A stretch of DNA of 42,411 bases from Bacteroidales bacterium (lineage in GTDB: Bacteria; Bacteroidota; Bacteroidia; Bacteroidales; WCHB1-69), in the NCBI GenBank assembly GCA_017525245.1, contig JAFXTE010000050.1, positions 1 to 42,411 on the forward strand, given 5' to 3'. Shown here in pieces: positions 26,006 to 33,531 of this stretch. Position 1 is the stretch's first letter, and the number at the start of each line of letters is the position of its first letter. The notes below the pieces were generated by a model, which was not told the origin of the DNA, did not search any database, and was given only the letters and a program-made list of their open reading frames with translations. The position numbers and the translations under genes are program-made.

Positions 26006-26422
26006 TTAATCTTCCGTTTCGGGTGTCTCAGGATAATCTTCAGGGTTGGTGGATATTTTTTTCACGTTGCTGTAGGAAAGCCCGGCGCTGTTTTTCACGT
26101 AGGCACATACGTAGTAGGTGGTGTCAACTAAGGGCAACGTGAAAGTGGCCGAAAAGGTATCGGCTTCCGAACGGGTGTTGACTTTCACCTGGGTGGAGAA
26201 CACGTCGTTGAGACTCGGGAAAGTGTCCAAACGATAGCAAAACCCTTGCTCCATGTAATAGTCGCATCCACCATTGTCTGTGATTATCGCGGTAACAGCC
26301 AATTGTCTGTCTTTGTAATTGTAAGTATTGATTTCGGAAACCGCTGTTCCGAATTTCGTGCATCCGGTGAGTATGGTCACCGCGCAAAAGCATAGTGCTG
26401 CTAATCGTTTTATCCGTTTCAT
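26006..26422 (-). CDS. small lipoprotein, unknown function
   Basis: A 138-residue protein with a lipoprotein signal (AALCFCAVTILTGC, Cys at residue 21) and a single compact beta-rich domain (YVCAYVKNSAGLSYSNVKKIS) that looks like a fibronectin type III or similar sandwich, as in many Bacteroidota surface lipoproteins. It ends in an acidic tail. Function unknown. It has its own TATATTTG box, and the buk gene follows after 26 bp. It marks the border between the core region and the AT-rich island. Confidence 0.75.
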   Translation of the reverse strand: MKRIKRLAALCFCAVTILTGCTKFGTAVSEINTYNYKDRQLAVTAIITDNGGCDYYMEQGFCYRLDTFPSLNDVFSTQVKVNTRSEADTFSATFTLPLVDTTYYVCAYVKNSAGLSYSNVKKISTNPEDYPETPETED

Positions 26423-26445
26423 TTTTCTAAAAAATTTCGCGGTGG

Positions 26446-26453
26446 CAAATATA
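26446..26453 (-). promoter_or_regulatory. -7 box for the small lipoprotein gene
   Basis: Minus-strand TATATTTG 23 bp before the start codon, a TAnnTTTG match. Transcription from it could also cover buk and nadK. Confidence 0.55.
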
Positions 26454-26487
26454 CAAAATTTTTAGACGTAAGAAGTTGATTCTTTGC

Positions 26488-26577
26488 CTATCCAACACTT
26501 GACTTCACTCTGTCTGAATGGGTATCGCATGAATAAAAAAAAGTTATAAAAAAAAGTAAAGAAACAGAAATAATCAT
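26488..26577 (-). pseudogene. truncated lipoprotein, relic of the 33765 type
   Basis: A 29-codon frame reads MIISVSLLFFITFFYSC, then DTHSDRVKSSVG and a stop. It matches the beginning of the lipoprotein at 33765-34274 (MIIPFFLLLLLTFFCSC, NTHSDKVKSSV), including the lipobox cysteine. The match ends where the stop occurs, so this is the stump of an immunity-type lipoprotein whose body has been lost. Confidence 0.8.
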
Positions 26578-26620
26578 AACGGTTTTGAATAATGCATAAT
26601 TTCGGCACAGGGGGATTTTT

Positions 26621-26722
26621 GATTTGTATAATGTTGCTATAACGTAAAAATCGCCAATTTGTCGCACCAGAGTGTCGGTAACGTTGCATTCGCTGTGTTT
26701 TTCAGTCTTTCCTGCGTGGCAG
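26621..26722. repeat. 102-bp direct repeat, copy 1
   Basis: This segment matches 29127-29228 over the same length with a few changes. On the minus strand it reads CHAGKTEKHSECNVTDTL and VIATLYKS in one frame, a piece of a small lipoprotein, but here it lacks a signal peptide and start. It begins 6 bp after the stop of the lipoprotein at 26728. Confidence 0.85.
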
Positions 26723-26727
26723 TAACA

Positions 26728-27333
26728 TCACAGGGGGGCTGTCTCATCGCATTCCCCCTTCCTGCCGCAAGGGATGCTCGCCCATCCGGTGTGGGGCATC
26801 CATACAAAGAGGCATTTTCCCAACACGATCTTGTAACACATTTCGTATCCTCCTTGTTCGTCTTCAATATAAATGAAACCGTCTTTCTGGTAACCGTGTG
26901 AAATGTGCGGTTCAGAATGAGTGGTCATCTCTTTCCAACTTTGTACGCAAACTGTCACACTATCTTTTCGGAGAACAATTCTGAACAAATCCTGGCAATA
27001 AGAGAATTCCAATACGGTGTCCATCAGCATAAGCAAACGGTCATTGTTGTCGAACAGTATTTCATTGTATTTGTCCTCACCTGAAAAATCGTCTTTCGGA
27101 TTCTTGGTAAAGAACATATAATGGTATAGTCGGTAATTGCGGATGTTATCCTGATTTTTGGTGTCGCAATATGGGGGATGTTTGTTTTCCTGTGTTTCGA
27201 TAACATCTTCCGCCGATCTCTTTGAGCCACAAGAAGACAGCATAAACGCCAACAAGACAAGAAATAGTAAAATTTTGTCGTTCTTATGAACAAAATCTTT
27301 TCCAAAACGAATTATATTCATGAAATTTGTCAT
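26728..27333 (-). CDS. putative immunity lipoprotein, orphan
   Basis: A 201-residue lipoprotein with a signal ending LLFLVLLAFMLSSC. The mature part ends in KDGFIYIEDEQGGYEMCYK and IVLGKCLFVW, nearly the same as the C-terminal part of the lysozyme protein just upstream (27338-28957). DNA identity is highest at 26799-26889 against 27385-27475. The ATG at 27333 lies 4 bp after the upstream stop and follows GAAGGGA; longer readings would run backwards through the upstream gene. By position and pairing I infer that it protects against a lysozyme-type effector, as a second, diverged immunity copy. No enzymatic motif is seen. Confidence 0.7.
   Translation of the reverse strand: MTNFMNIIRFGKDFVHKNDKILLFLVLLAFMLSSCGSKRSAEDVIETQENKHPPYCDTKNQDNIRNYRLYHYMFFTKNPKDDFSGEDKYNEILFDNNDRLLMLMDTVLEFSYCQDLFRIVLRKDSVTVCVQSWKEMTTHSEPHISHGYQKDGFIYIEDEQGGYEMCYKIVLGKCLFVWMPHTGWASIPCGRKGECDETAPL
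26799..26889. repeat. 91-bp direct repeat, copy 1
   Basis: Coding repeat for the KDGFIYIEDEQG to CLF segment of the lipoprotein. The second copy is at 27385-27475 inside the C-terminal part of the lysozyme fusion gene. Confidence 0.85.
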
Positions 27334-27337
27334 GGCG

Positions 27338-28957
27338 TTAAATATTCCCTTCGTTGATAACAAACCACAAACGGTTGAGCGGAGTCCATATAAAGAGGCA
27401 TTTTCCCAGTACGATTTTGTAACACATTTCGTATTCTCCTTGTTCGTCTTCAATATAAATGAAACCGTCTTTCTGAAAACCGTGCATCACTATGGGTGGT
27501 TTGGCGTCGTCGGGCATATCTTTCCACTTCCAGACGGACACGGTGACGTTCTCCTTTTTTAGGGAAACATTATAGTAATGAGACGGGGTGCTGTATTCCA
27601 GCACGGTGTCCATCTGCATTAACAGGGGATCGTTGCTGTCAAACAGCATCTCGTTGTACTGGTATTCGCTGGTGAATCCATAATGTCTGTAGCGATAGGC
27701 GTACTGTTTGTCATATAAGTATTTGAGACGATACGTGTCCTGATTGGGGTCGATGTGGATCTCCTCGTTTATGCTGTCAGAGATACGCGCCTCGGTTCTC
27801 TGTTCGTCTGATGGAACTGGTTTCTCCTGTTTATATTTGCATGCCGAAAATATTATAGCTGTTAAAACAAACAACAAAGGAAGAATGCCGGTGGTCAGAA
27901 ATTTCTTGAATGCAGCAATAAAGGCATATCTGCTTTCAAACATTTCGCTTGGGCCATAGTTTCCATATACAAAGATTTCTGCTTCACAGGCTCTCCTATA
28001 AATCAAACCATCGCTTTCAGTTTTTTTTGTGTATCTTCTCGTTAAAAAAGCTCGGAATATTTCCTCGGGGGTTAGGTTCTCTACACCTTTGTTTATTGTT
28101 GTAATTAAAGTATCTCCCATACCACCGTTAAAAAGACAAAGCAATAAAGCGTCATATTCTTGTTGTAAAAGATTAACTTTTATTAATCTTTCTAATGTTG
28201 GAATACACAAACTTATATCTTGTACAAGTAATTCTTCGGCCTCTTCCAAAGAAATACCATCGGCCCATTTCCTATGTTTTGGATTTGACGGATTAAATGG
28301 TTTAGTATCTATTAAATGTCCATATCCAATGGTGGCATTCCCTTTACCCATTTTTCCACCATCATCGTAAGGGAGTACTTTCTCAACAACTCTATCTTCA
28401 TCATATATGACGTTATATCCAAGTCCTTCCATCTTTTTTAACAACAAATAGAATTCTTGTGAAGGTTTGATGTTTTTAACAGTTTTTCTAATTTCCACTT
28501 CTTTTGTTGTGAGAACATTCCCATCAGAACCAATCGTCACAAGATACTCCTTTTCGTCGAATACTTCTTTCCCCATAAAATCTGTAAGAGCAACTTTGAC
28601 ATTGATTATCTCTTTTGCTGATGATTTGGGCATTTTCACTTCAAATGTCCGCTCATGGTCAATAGCTCGTTTACACTGATTGTTGACAGTGACGTATATT
28701 GCTTCCGCACGACCGCTTACGATAACGAAAACGCTAATATAAACGGTTTGAAAGTCAAGTCTAATACTCGCATGTGTATATCGTTCTGGTGAAAGATTAT
28801 CCTGTGGGATGTGTTGTTCCTTATAATTTGGTTTGCCTTTTGAGATATAAACATCCAAAATTCGCGCATTGCTTAAAAGGCGGTTTCGGTCATCTCTCCC
28901 TTTTTCCTCCCAGCTCGGATGAAAAATGCTCTCCTCCCCGAAGGGCTGCTTTTCCAA
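27338..28957 (-). CDS. tagged GH24 lysozyme effector fused to a lipoprotein domain
   Basis: A 539-residue reading from a TTG start. Residues 4-16 carry the tag PFGEESIFHPSWE seen in two other proteins here. Residues 30-160 are beta-rich. Residues 170-335 form a GH24 phage-type lysozyme: LKKMEGLGY (likely catalytic Glu177), DDGG (Asp198/199), ATIGYGHL (Thr209), LSLEEAEELL-like helix and GLIYRRACEAEIF. After residue 338 comes a complete lipoprotein signal (Met339 to SAC, Cys373) and a domain like that of the next gene. A toxin and its likely immunity lipoprotein are thus one open frame, although Met339 (ATG at 27943) could start the latter alone. The in-frame ATG of the tag (28971) is cut off by a missing C at 28943-28945. 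Confidence 0.8.
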   Translation of the reverse strand: MEKQPFGEESIFHPSWEEKGRDDRNRLLSNARILDVYISKGKPNYKEQHIPQDNLSPERYTHASIRLDFQTVYISVFVIVSGRAEAIYVTVNNQCKRAIDHERTFEVKMPKSSAKEIINVKVALTDFMGKEVFDEKEYLVTIGSDGNVLTTKEVEIRKTVKNIKPSQEFYLLLKKMEGLGYNVIYDEDRVVEKVLPYDDGGKMGKGNATIGYGHLIDTKPFNPSNPKHRKWADGISLEEAEELLVQDISLCIPTLERLIKVNLLQQEYDALLLCLFNGGMGDTLITTINKGVENLTPEEIFRAFLTRRYTKKTESDGLIYRRACEAEIFVYGNYGPSEMFESRYAFIAAFKKFLTTGILPLLFVLTAIIFSACKYKQEKPVPSDEQRTEARISDSINEEIHIDPNQDTYRLKYLYDKQYAYRYRHYGFTSEYQYNEMLFDSNDPLLMQMDTVLEYSTPSHYYNVSLKKENVTVSVWKWKDMPDDAKPPIVMHGFQKDGFIYIEDEQGEYEMCYKIVLGKCLFIWTPLNRLWFVINEGNI

Positions 28958-28975
28958 TAGTCGTTCTTCATAGCC
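28912..28975. repeat. tag-coding repeat, copy 1 (frameshifted)
   Basis: This is the DNA for the N-terminal tag, related to 31202-31266 and 35539-35603. On the plus strand it has GAAGGG where the others have GAAGGGG, which breaks the frame between the ATG at 28971 and the rest of the gene. Confidence 0.9.
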
Positions 28976-28983
28976 GTTAGGGT

Positions 28984-29103
28984 TTAATCTTGGGGGTTGG
29001 TGCTATGGACGAAAAGCGGAAGTTTGTCGGCTTCGCCTGTTCTGTCGGGGGAGCGGAACGTCTTGAAACTGAACAGGTTTTCTTTTATTTGATTGTTCTT
29101 CAT
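28984..29103 (-). CDS. 39-residue stand-alone second tag
   Basis: An ATG-started frame of 39 codons: it begins MKNNQIKENLFSFKTFRSPD and ends LFVHSTNPQD before TAA. The first 30 residues match the N-terminus of the 840-residue protein at 35612-38134, and the whole matches the small frame at 31275-31394. It lies 12 bp before the ATG of the lysozyme effector tag. It is too short for a fold of its own. It may be a leader peptide, a detached secretion tag or a scar of recombination. It was recognised by comparison only. Confidence 0.6.
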   Translation of the reverse strand: MKNNQIKENLFSFKTFRSPDRTGEADKLPLFVHSTNPQD

Positions 29104-29126
29104 AATGTGAGTGATTAGTGAAAATT

Positions 29127-29278
29127 GATTTATATAATGTTGCTATAACGTGAAAATCGCCAATTTGTTGCACCAGAGTGTCGGTAACGTTGCATTCGCT
29201 GTGTTTTTCAGTCTTTCCTGCGTGGCAGCTGGCACAAAACAGGGAGCAAAGAAGCAAAATATGAAGTGTGTGTTTCAT
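29127..29278 (-). pseudogene. truncated small lipoprotein
   Basis: The ATG at 29278 starts MKHTLHILLLCSLFCASCHAG, a good lipoprotein signal, and continues CNVTDTLVQQIGDF and VIATLYKS. Beyond 29127 the frame passes into the leader of the small tag gene and ends at 29003 with no meaningful sequence. The part from CHAG on is the 102-bp repeat also found at 26621-26722. I read it as the front end of a lost lipoprotein gene. Confidence 0.6.
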
Positions 29279-29288
29279 TATTTTATCG

Positions 29289-29489
29289 CTATGGGGTTTC
29301 TACGGGTTCATCCCAATAGTAGAACACATTGTGGTGTTTTCCGAATGGGACTTGTTGGATATAAATGACTTCAAACCCCTTTGCGTCAACATCCAAGTAT
29401 GTGTTAGTAGGAAAGCAATAGACGAGACTATCGTCTCGAAGGTAGGTCGCTTCGTGGTCACAGATGCGATTGTTTTCAGTCTCTTTTAG
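29289..29489 (-). pseudogene. C-terminal remnant of a lipoprotein-like gene
   Basis: A 66-codon open frame without a start codon runs from 2 bp after the stop of the preceding lipoprotein to a TAG at 29289. It reads ETENNRICDHEATYLRDDS, then VYCFPTNTYLDVDAKGF and VFYYWDEPVETP. The content is protein-like (balanced, beta-rich) and suits the end of an immunity lipoprotein. It lies 10 bp before the next lipoprotein start, so it kept its place in the cassette order while its front was replaced. Confidence 0.6.
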
Positions 29490-29490
29490 C

Positions 29491-30156
29491 TCATTCTTTT
29501 GTTGTTAGGGGTTTATCTATAAAAAACAACTCCGACTGACTATTAGTAATAGGCTTGTCAAACAAGTATATATGCTTGTTGTCTTTCCCCAAAACAACAG
29601 GCCATTCACTATCTTTTCGCATCACTTCTATAATTTGGAAAGATGTCACGTCTGCACCTTCAATCTCCTTCCCCTCACAATAAATTTTGCCTCCAATCTG
29701 TAGATATGCTCCTCCAAGAACTTTATAAGCATCACTATTCCCGATAACGATCAGAAAATTGTCGTAGGGAGGGTTTGGATGTATGACATAAGCATAGAGG
29801 TGATTTTTGTCCTTGAAATAATTCATAATAGGGTGAGCGTTATAATACAGGTCGTTACCTCGTGCAAGTGAATCCTCTCCATCATAGATATTCATAAAGG
29901 TTTTGCAATCCACCACATCTTCCATGCGGTATAGAGAGTCATTCATCTTTACAAATTTCACAGTGATGGCTTCTCCTTGAAAAGAGTTCCACGATTGTTC
30001 CATGAAGATTTGGAGAACAGCATCTTTTGTGGAGTCTGCGCTCCAAGCGAAACCCGTTCCCTGTTGCGGGTACGAGCAGAATCGGGTGCAATGGGCGAAA
30101 AAGATAACAATCCCTACAAAAAAGTAACACAGTACTATTTTCGTTTTATTTTCCAT
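29491..30156 (-). CDS. putative immunity lipoprotein for the Cys/His effector
   Basis: A 221-residue lipoprotein with the signal IVLCYFFVGIVIFFAHC (Cys23) and a soluble beta-rich domain; no known family is recognised. Its first 22 bases overlap the end of the preceding effector gene (30135-31268), which couples their translation. Position and export route suggest that it neutralises that effector in the periplasm. The C-terminal part reads SFQIIEVMRKDSEWPVVLG, like the lipoprotein pattern of reporting a short signal-like value, but no function follows from this. A different immunity remnant directly follows its stop. Confidence 0.65.
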   Translation of the reverse strand: MENKTKIVLCYFFVGIVIFFAHCTRFCSYPQQGTGFAWSADSTKDAVLQIFMEQSWNSFQGEAITVKFVKMNDSLYRMEDVVDCKTFMNIYDGEDSLARGNDLYYNAHPIMNYFKDKNHLYAYVIHPNPPYDNFLIVIGNSDAYKVLGGAYLQIGGKIYCEGKEIEGADVTSFQIIEVMRKDSEWPVVLGKDNKHIYLFDKPITNSQSELFFIDKPLTTKE

Positions 30157-31268
30157 AATTTTGTCTGTGTAGAATCATAATATTGGGTTGTATGATTGTT
30201 ATATCTGTTCAGGCAAGAGTTTGCAAAAGTCCAACTGGTTTGATTTTGAAACCCTAATCCAATGTCTTTCAAAGGTCCATACGACGAAGTCAAACCATGT
30301 TGATCCCACATTTCATACGTGGGTTTACTTACATCAGTATTGTTAATGATTAGAAGCATCGTATGAAAACCATTGGTGACAGTAAAATAATAAACATGGA
30401 AACCGGTTTCTTTGTTTTCCAAATCTTTGTTAAAAACTTCGAGTATTTTTTTTCTTTCATCTTCAGAAACCTCTACTATCTTGTATAAAACTTCTTTATA
30501 ATGAGCTTCAGCTGATTGAGAAGTGGGAGAGTCGTATATCAACTTTAGTTCTGACGGGTTGATTTTATAATTTTTAAAAATATGTGTGTGTTGAACAAAT
30601 CCACATTTTTGAAAAAAATCTCCTCTGTCATAAACAGTTTTGCCAGAGAATCCGATATTGTTTCTATGTTTATGAGTGTCTCTTACTACACTATAAAAAT
30701 TTACGGTGTTGTTCAGTAAGACGGAAAGAGCTCTTTCTGCAGCTTGCATGCAGTAGTTCTCATCATATTCCGGGGGAACATGTTTATCAGCATATCTTTT
30801 AATATAGTTAAGTTCTTCAAGCATTAAATCTATAGATTCTTCTTGGAACACATCCTTGCTGTTTAAAAATTTCACAGGGATACTATTACATATTTGTTTG
30901 TTAATATAAATAGCAATAGAGGTGTCACAAACAATTTCTGACTCCAAACAAGTCATGAACACCCAACCTTCCTCTACCTCAAATTTATTTGTCGAGATAA
31001 TAACGCGATGGTCTATACAATTAATTTCAACAGAATATTTTCCACCTATATCTCGTTTGCTTATCCCAGAAACTTTAAATCTAACAATGTTAGATCTGCC
31101 AGCAGGTAATAATAATTTAGATTGACCTGATTCTAATGATATAGTAGGTGTTTTGTTAGATATATTATTTGTTAATATCTTTTCATTCTCCTTTTCCTCC
31201 CAGCTCGGATGAAAAATGCTCTCCTCCCCGAAGGGGCTGCTTTTCCAATAGTCAGTGTCCATAGCCAT
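30135..31268 (-). CDS. tagged effector with Cys/His peptidase- or amidase-like domain
   Basis: A 377-residue protein with the tag DYWKSSPFGEESIFHPSW at residues 6-23; the family start is probably the second ATG at 31262. Residues 45-135 are a beta-sandwich-like region. The C-terminal 220 residues show Cys173 at the head of a helix (ENYCMQAAERALSVLL), His302 in a hydrophobic strand (GFHTMLLIINN) and a following polar residue in MWDQHG (Asp322/Gln323). This order of Cys-helix, His-strand and polar residue is that of NlpC/P60, CHAP and Tae-like amidases, so I infer a peptidoglycan peptidase or amidase. No family was matched with certainty. It overlaps the next lipoprotein gene by 22 bp. Confidence 0.7.
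   Translation of the reverse strand: MAMDTDYWKSSPFGEESIFHPSWEEKENEKILTNNISNKTPTISLESGQSKLLLPAGRSNIVRFKVSGISKRDIGGKYSVEINCIDHRVIISTNKFEVEEGWVFMTCLESEIVCDTSIAIYINKQICNSIPVKFLNSKDVFQEESIDLMLEELNYIKRYADKHVPPEYDENYCMQAAERALSVLLNNTVNFYSVVRDTHKHRNNIGFSGKTVYDRGDFFQKCGFVQHTHIFKNYKINPSELKLIYDSPTSQSAEAHYKEVLYKIVEVSEDERKKILEVFNKDLENKETGFHVYYFTVTNGFHTMLLIINNTDVSKPTYEMWDQHGLTSSYGPLKDIGLGFQNQTSWTFANSCLNRYNNHTTQYYDSTQTKLWKIKRK
31202..31266. repeat. tag-coding repeat, copy 2
   Basis: A 65-bp segment that looks identical to 35539-35603. It encodes the N-terminal tag of the Cys/His effector. Confidence 0.9.
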
Positions 31269-31274
31269 CGGTGT

Positions 31275-31394
31275 TTAATCTTGGGGGTTGGTGCTATGGA
31301 CGAAATGCGGAAGATTGTCGGCTTCGCCTGTTCTGTCGGGGAAGCGGAACGTCTTGAAACTGAACAGGTTTTTTGTTGTGTCTGTGTTGTTCAT
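31275..31394 (-). CDS. 39-residue stand-alone second tag
   Basis: An ATG-started 39-codon frame with the core NLFSFKTFRFPDRTGEAD and the ending FVHSTNPQD, then TAA. It matches the small frame at 28984-29103 and the first 30 residues of the 840-residue protein. Its stop lies 6 bp before the ATG of the tagged effector at 31268. The same layout occurs in front of the lysozyme effector, which speaks against chance. Confidence 0.6.
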   Translation of the reverse strand: MNNTDTTKNLFSFKTFRFPDRTGEADNLPHFVHSTNPQD

Positions 31395-31454
31395 AATAAG
31401 GTGCTTTTTGTTGATTATTGATTTGTAAAGTACCATAACGCAAAAGCTGTATGT

Positions 31455-32093
31455 TTATTGCAATGGGCTCTGATTTTCTTTTTCCCCCATCAGTTCCTTG
31501 AAGTTCTTTTCGCTTTCTCGCTTCACCTCCCTTTTCTTCCTCCAAACGCACCAAATAACATACAAGACAGTGGTGATACACATAGGAGCAAACACAACTA
31601 TTCCATACATACCAAAACCCATACACCAATACAACCCCCAGAAAAAACTCACGAACAACATTATAATTACTTTTGCATCATAATACTTGTTGCGGAAAAT
31701 CAGATGCCATATTATTGTATTAGCGACCAAATGAAGCACAGCAAAAAGACAAAAAGCAACATCATCGAAAACAAAGTCGTTGGTCACAAGATTTTTCACA
31801 AGATAAATTAAATATAATAAGAACAGCAAGAAACTCATAAGAACAATTGAATTGCTAATAAGGCCTTTGTTCTTCAATATAGATAATCCCAAAGCACAGC
31901 ATAGAAAAGCCAAGAGACAGCACAAGAAAAGAGGCAATATAATCATCGTTACATATCCCCTTAAAGCTCTCTCAATTATGGACTCCAAGAGCAGCAAAAA
32001 CAGCATAAATAGTAGCTGTAGTGTTAAATCATAAATGAATATAGGAATTTTAATATTCTCCAAGAATGATAATGCTTTTTTTAACAAATTCAT
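31455..32093 (-). CDS. polytopic membrane protein, putative immunity to the DUF6402-like protein
   Basis: A 212-residue inner-membrane protein with about six helices (IYDLTLQLLFMLFLLLL, ILPLFLCCLLAFLCCALGL, IVLMSFLLFLLYLIYLV, CLFAVLHLVANTIIWHLIF and a final pair) and a basic cytoplasmic tail ending GEKENQSPLQ. The ATG lies 44 bp inside the end of the DUF6402-like gene, so both strings are read from the same DNA. It has a close paralogue at 39455-40012 and shares the MN(L/S)LKK start with three more membrane genes. By the pairing I infer immunity to a membrane-acting partner. No sequence family recognised. Confidence 0.7.
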   Translation of the reverse strand: MNLLKKALSFLENIKIPIFIYDLTLQLLFMLFLLLLESIIERALRGYVTMIILPLFLCCLLAFLCCALGLSILKNKGLISNSIVLMSFLLFLLYLIYLVKNLVTNDFVFDDVAFCLFAVLHLVANTIIWHLIFRNKYYDAKVIIMLFVSFFWGLYWCMGFGMYGIVVFAPMCITTVLYVIWCVWRKKREVKRESEKNFKELMGEKENQSPLQ

Positions 32094-33531
32094 CGTCTAT
32101 GGTTTTTATGTTAGAAAAAATATAGAAATCATTGCAACAATTGTTCAAAGAAACTTGCAAAACATTTCGTAACTGTCTGAATTTCTTGTTGTTTAAATTT
32201 TGCCGAATTTTTATTCCAAAATAGAAAGGTTCTTTAGGGTCATTGGTGTCACTGTCCCAATATCCAAGCATTTGACTAAACCAAGTTAACGGTTTCCACC
32301 AGACTTTCTTGTCATCATCGAAATTGAAATCATCAAAGAAACGGCATTTTACGCTTTCCACATTCAAGACCCATTGTCCGAGTTGATAGTTTTTGTCCAA
32401 CCATCCTTGGTAATAACACCTCATCGCGTATTTCCCCAAGGCGGCCCCTATGTCATCAAAATCACCATCCTCATATCCTATGGAATAGGACAGGAAAAGA
32501 TTTTCATTGACGAAACTTTCCGTTTCACTCCGTTCGGTCTTGAACCTTTCGTTGCCACCGACAGGTCCACAATCCTCCTTTTTTGACAGGTTTTCGTGAA
32601 ACAGCTTCAAGGATTCTAATATGACCGGTAGTTTGGAGGTGTCGTTGTATAGAAAAATATTTTCTCCATCAGGATTACTTGGGCTATATCCCAAATTTTC
32701 AAAAGAAAGATACCGTACCCCCTTGAAATACTCCCTCAAATTCTTCACGTCAAAGTCCTCCACCCGCTTCTCGCTCATAAAGAACTCGTAGGGGAATTTC
32801 AGCGACTTGCCGCTCCCCTCCAACCAATGGATTTGGCACAAAGCACCGTGTATCCAATCCAGTTTCACCATGATTTCCGGCAAATGAAGTATCAGCTTGT
32901 GCGTGTCCGAAAGGGTGTCGTACACCGCCTTGGGGATTCTTTCTATGAAACTCTCCTGCCGCCGGATAATGTCATCCCCATAGATGGTATGTTCATTGTT
33001 ATCGGCATCCAAAAAAACAATGTAATTGTTCTTTACCGGCTTTTTAAACATATCGCTTGGATTGACTATTCTCTCCGAAAGGGAGGTGTTGCCATCCGAG
33101 TCCTTGGCCACAATTCTGACGGTAATTCTTTCTGTCCTCATAAGAATGCCCATAAATTCAGTGCAGTCCCAATAAACTGTTTGCTTCTCCTGGGTGAACA
33201 CTGCCTTTTCGGTTTCTGTTTTCACGTAAGGCGTAATCTTCACTTCAGGGATGAAGCTCATTTCGTACAATATCTCATCTTTCCATAAAACAGTTATATT
33301 GTACTGGGTGACAGTCTTTTCTTTTATGTTGAAATCCACCCGTAACTGTTTCCGCTGTTTTTCCGGTTCTTTCCTGTTTTTGTTGCCGCGGAACGCCTCG
33401 CCTTTCAGCAGGCCGGCATCTGGCAGCAGAGTGTCGGCAAAATCGTCGGAGTAATACTGCGACCAGTCGTTGTAGAAAACCTTGTGTGGCCGGCAGTTGA
33501 CGGTTATATGCTCAAACTGTTCTTGTGTCAT
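32050..33531 (-). CDS. DUF6402-like protein, candidate effector
   Basis: A 493-residue soluble protein without a signal peptide. Residues 1-180 are beta-rich. Residues 200-493 resemble DUF6402 as I remember it: a helical RIPKAVYDTLSDTHKL part, then YFKGVRYLSFENLGYSP, DFDDIGAALGKYAMRCYYQG, FFDDFNFDDD with LGYW, and a final NDFYIFSNIKTIDDEF. DUF6402 proteins are of unknown function and are often found near type VI secretion effectors. A second copy runs off the window end (41625 onwards) and is very similar up to the FFDD region but differs in the last 90 residues. It lacks the FGEESIFHPS tag. The end overlaps a membrane gene by 44 bp. Confidence 0.65.
   Translation of the reverse strand: MTQEQFEHITVNCRPHKVFYNDWSQYYSDDFADTLLPDAGLLKGEAFRGNKNRKEPEKQRKQLRVDFNIKEKTVTQYNITVLWKDEILYEMSFIPEVKITPYVKTETEKAVFTQEKQTVYWDCTEFMGILMRTERITVRIVAKDSDGNTSLSERIVNPSDMFKKPVKNNYIVFLDADNNEHTIYGDDIIRRQESFIERIPKAVYDTLSDTHKLILHLPEIMVKLDWIHGALCQIHWLEGSGKSLKFPYEFFMSEKRVEDFDVKNLREYFKGVRYLSFENLGYSPSNPDGENIFLYNDTSKLPVILESLKLFHENLSKKEDCGPVGGNERFKTERSETESFVNENLFLSYSIGYEDGDFDDIGAALGKYAMRCYYQGWLDKNYQLGQWVLNVESVKCRFFDDFNFDDDKKVWWKPLTWFSQMLGYWDSDTNDPKEPFYFGIKIRQNLNNKKFRQLRNVLQVSLNNCCNDFYIFSNIKTIDDEFVKKSIIILGEY

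Noticed and set aside
29003-29126. Continuation of the 29278 lipoprotein frame to 29003.
   Set aside because: This part is read out of frame through the leader and the small tag ORF (basic, low-information sequence), so I kept only the front as a truncated gene.
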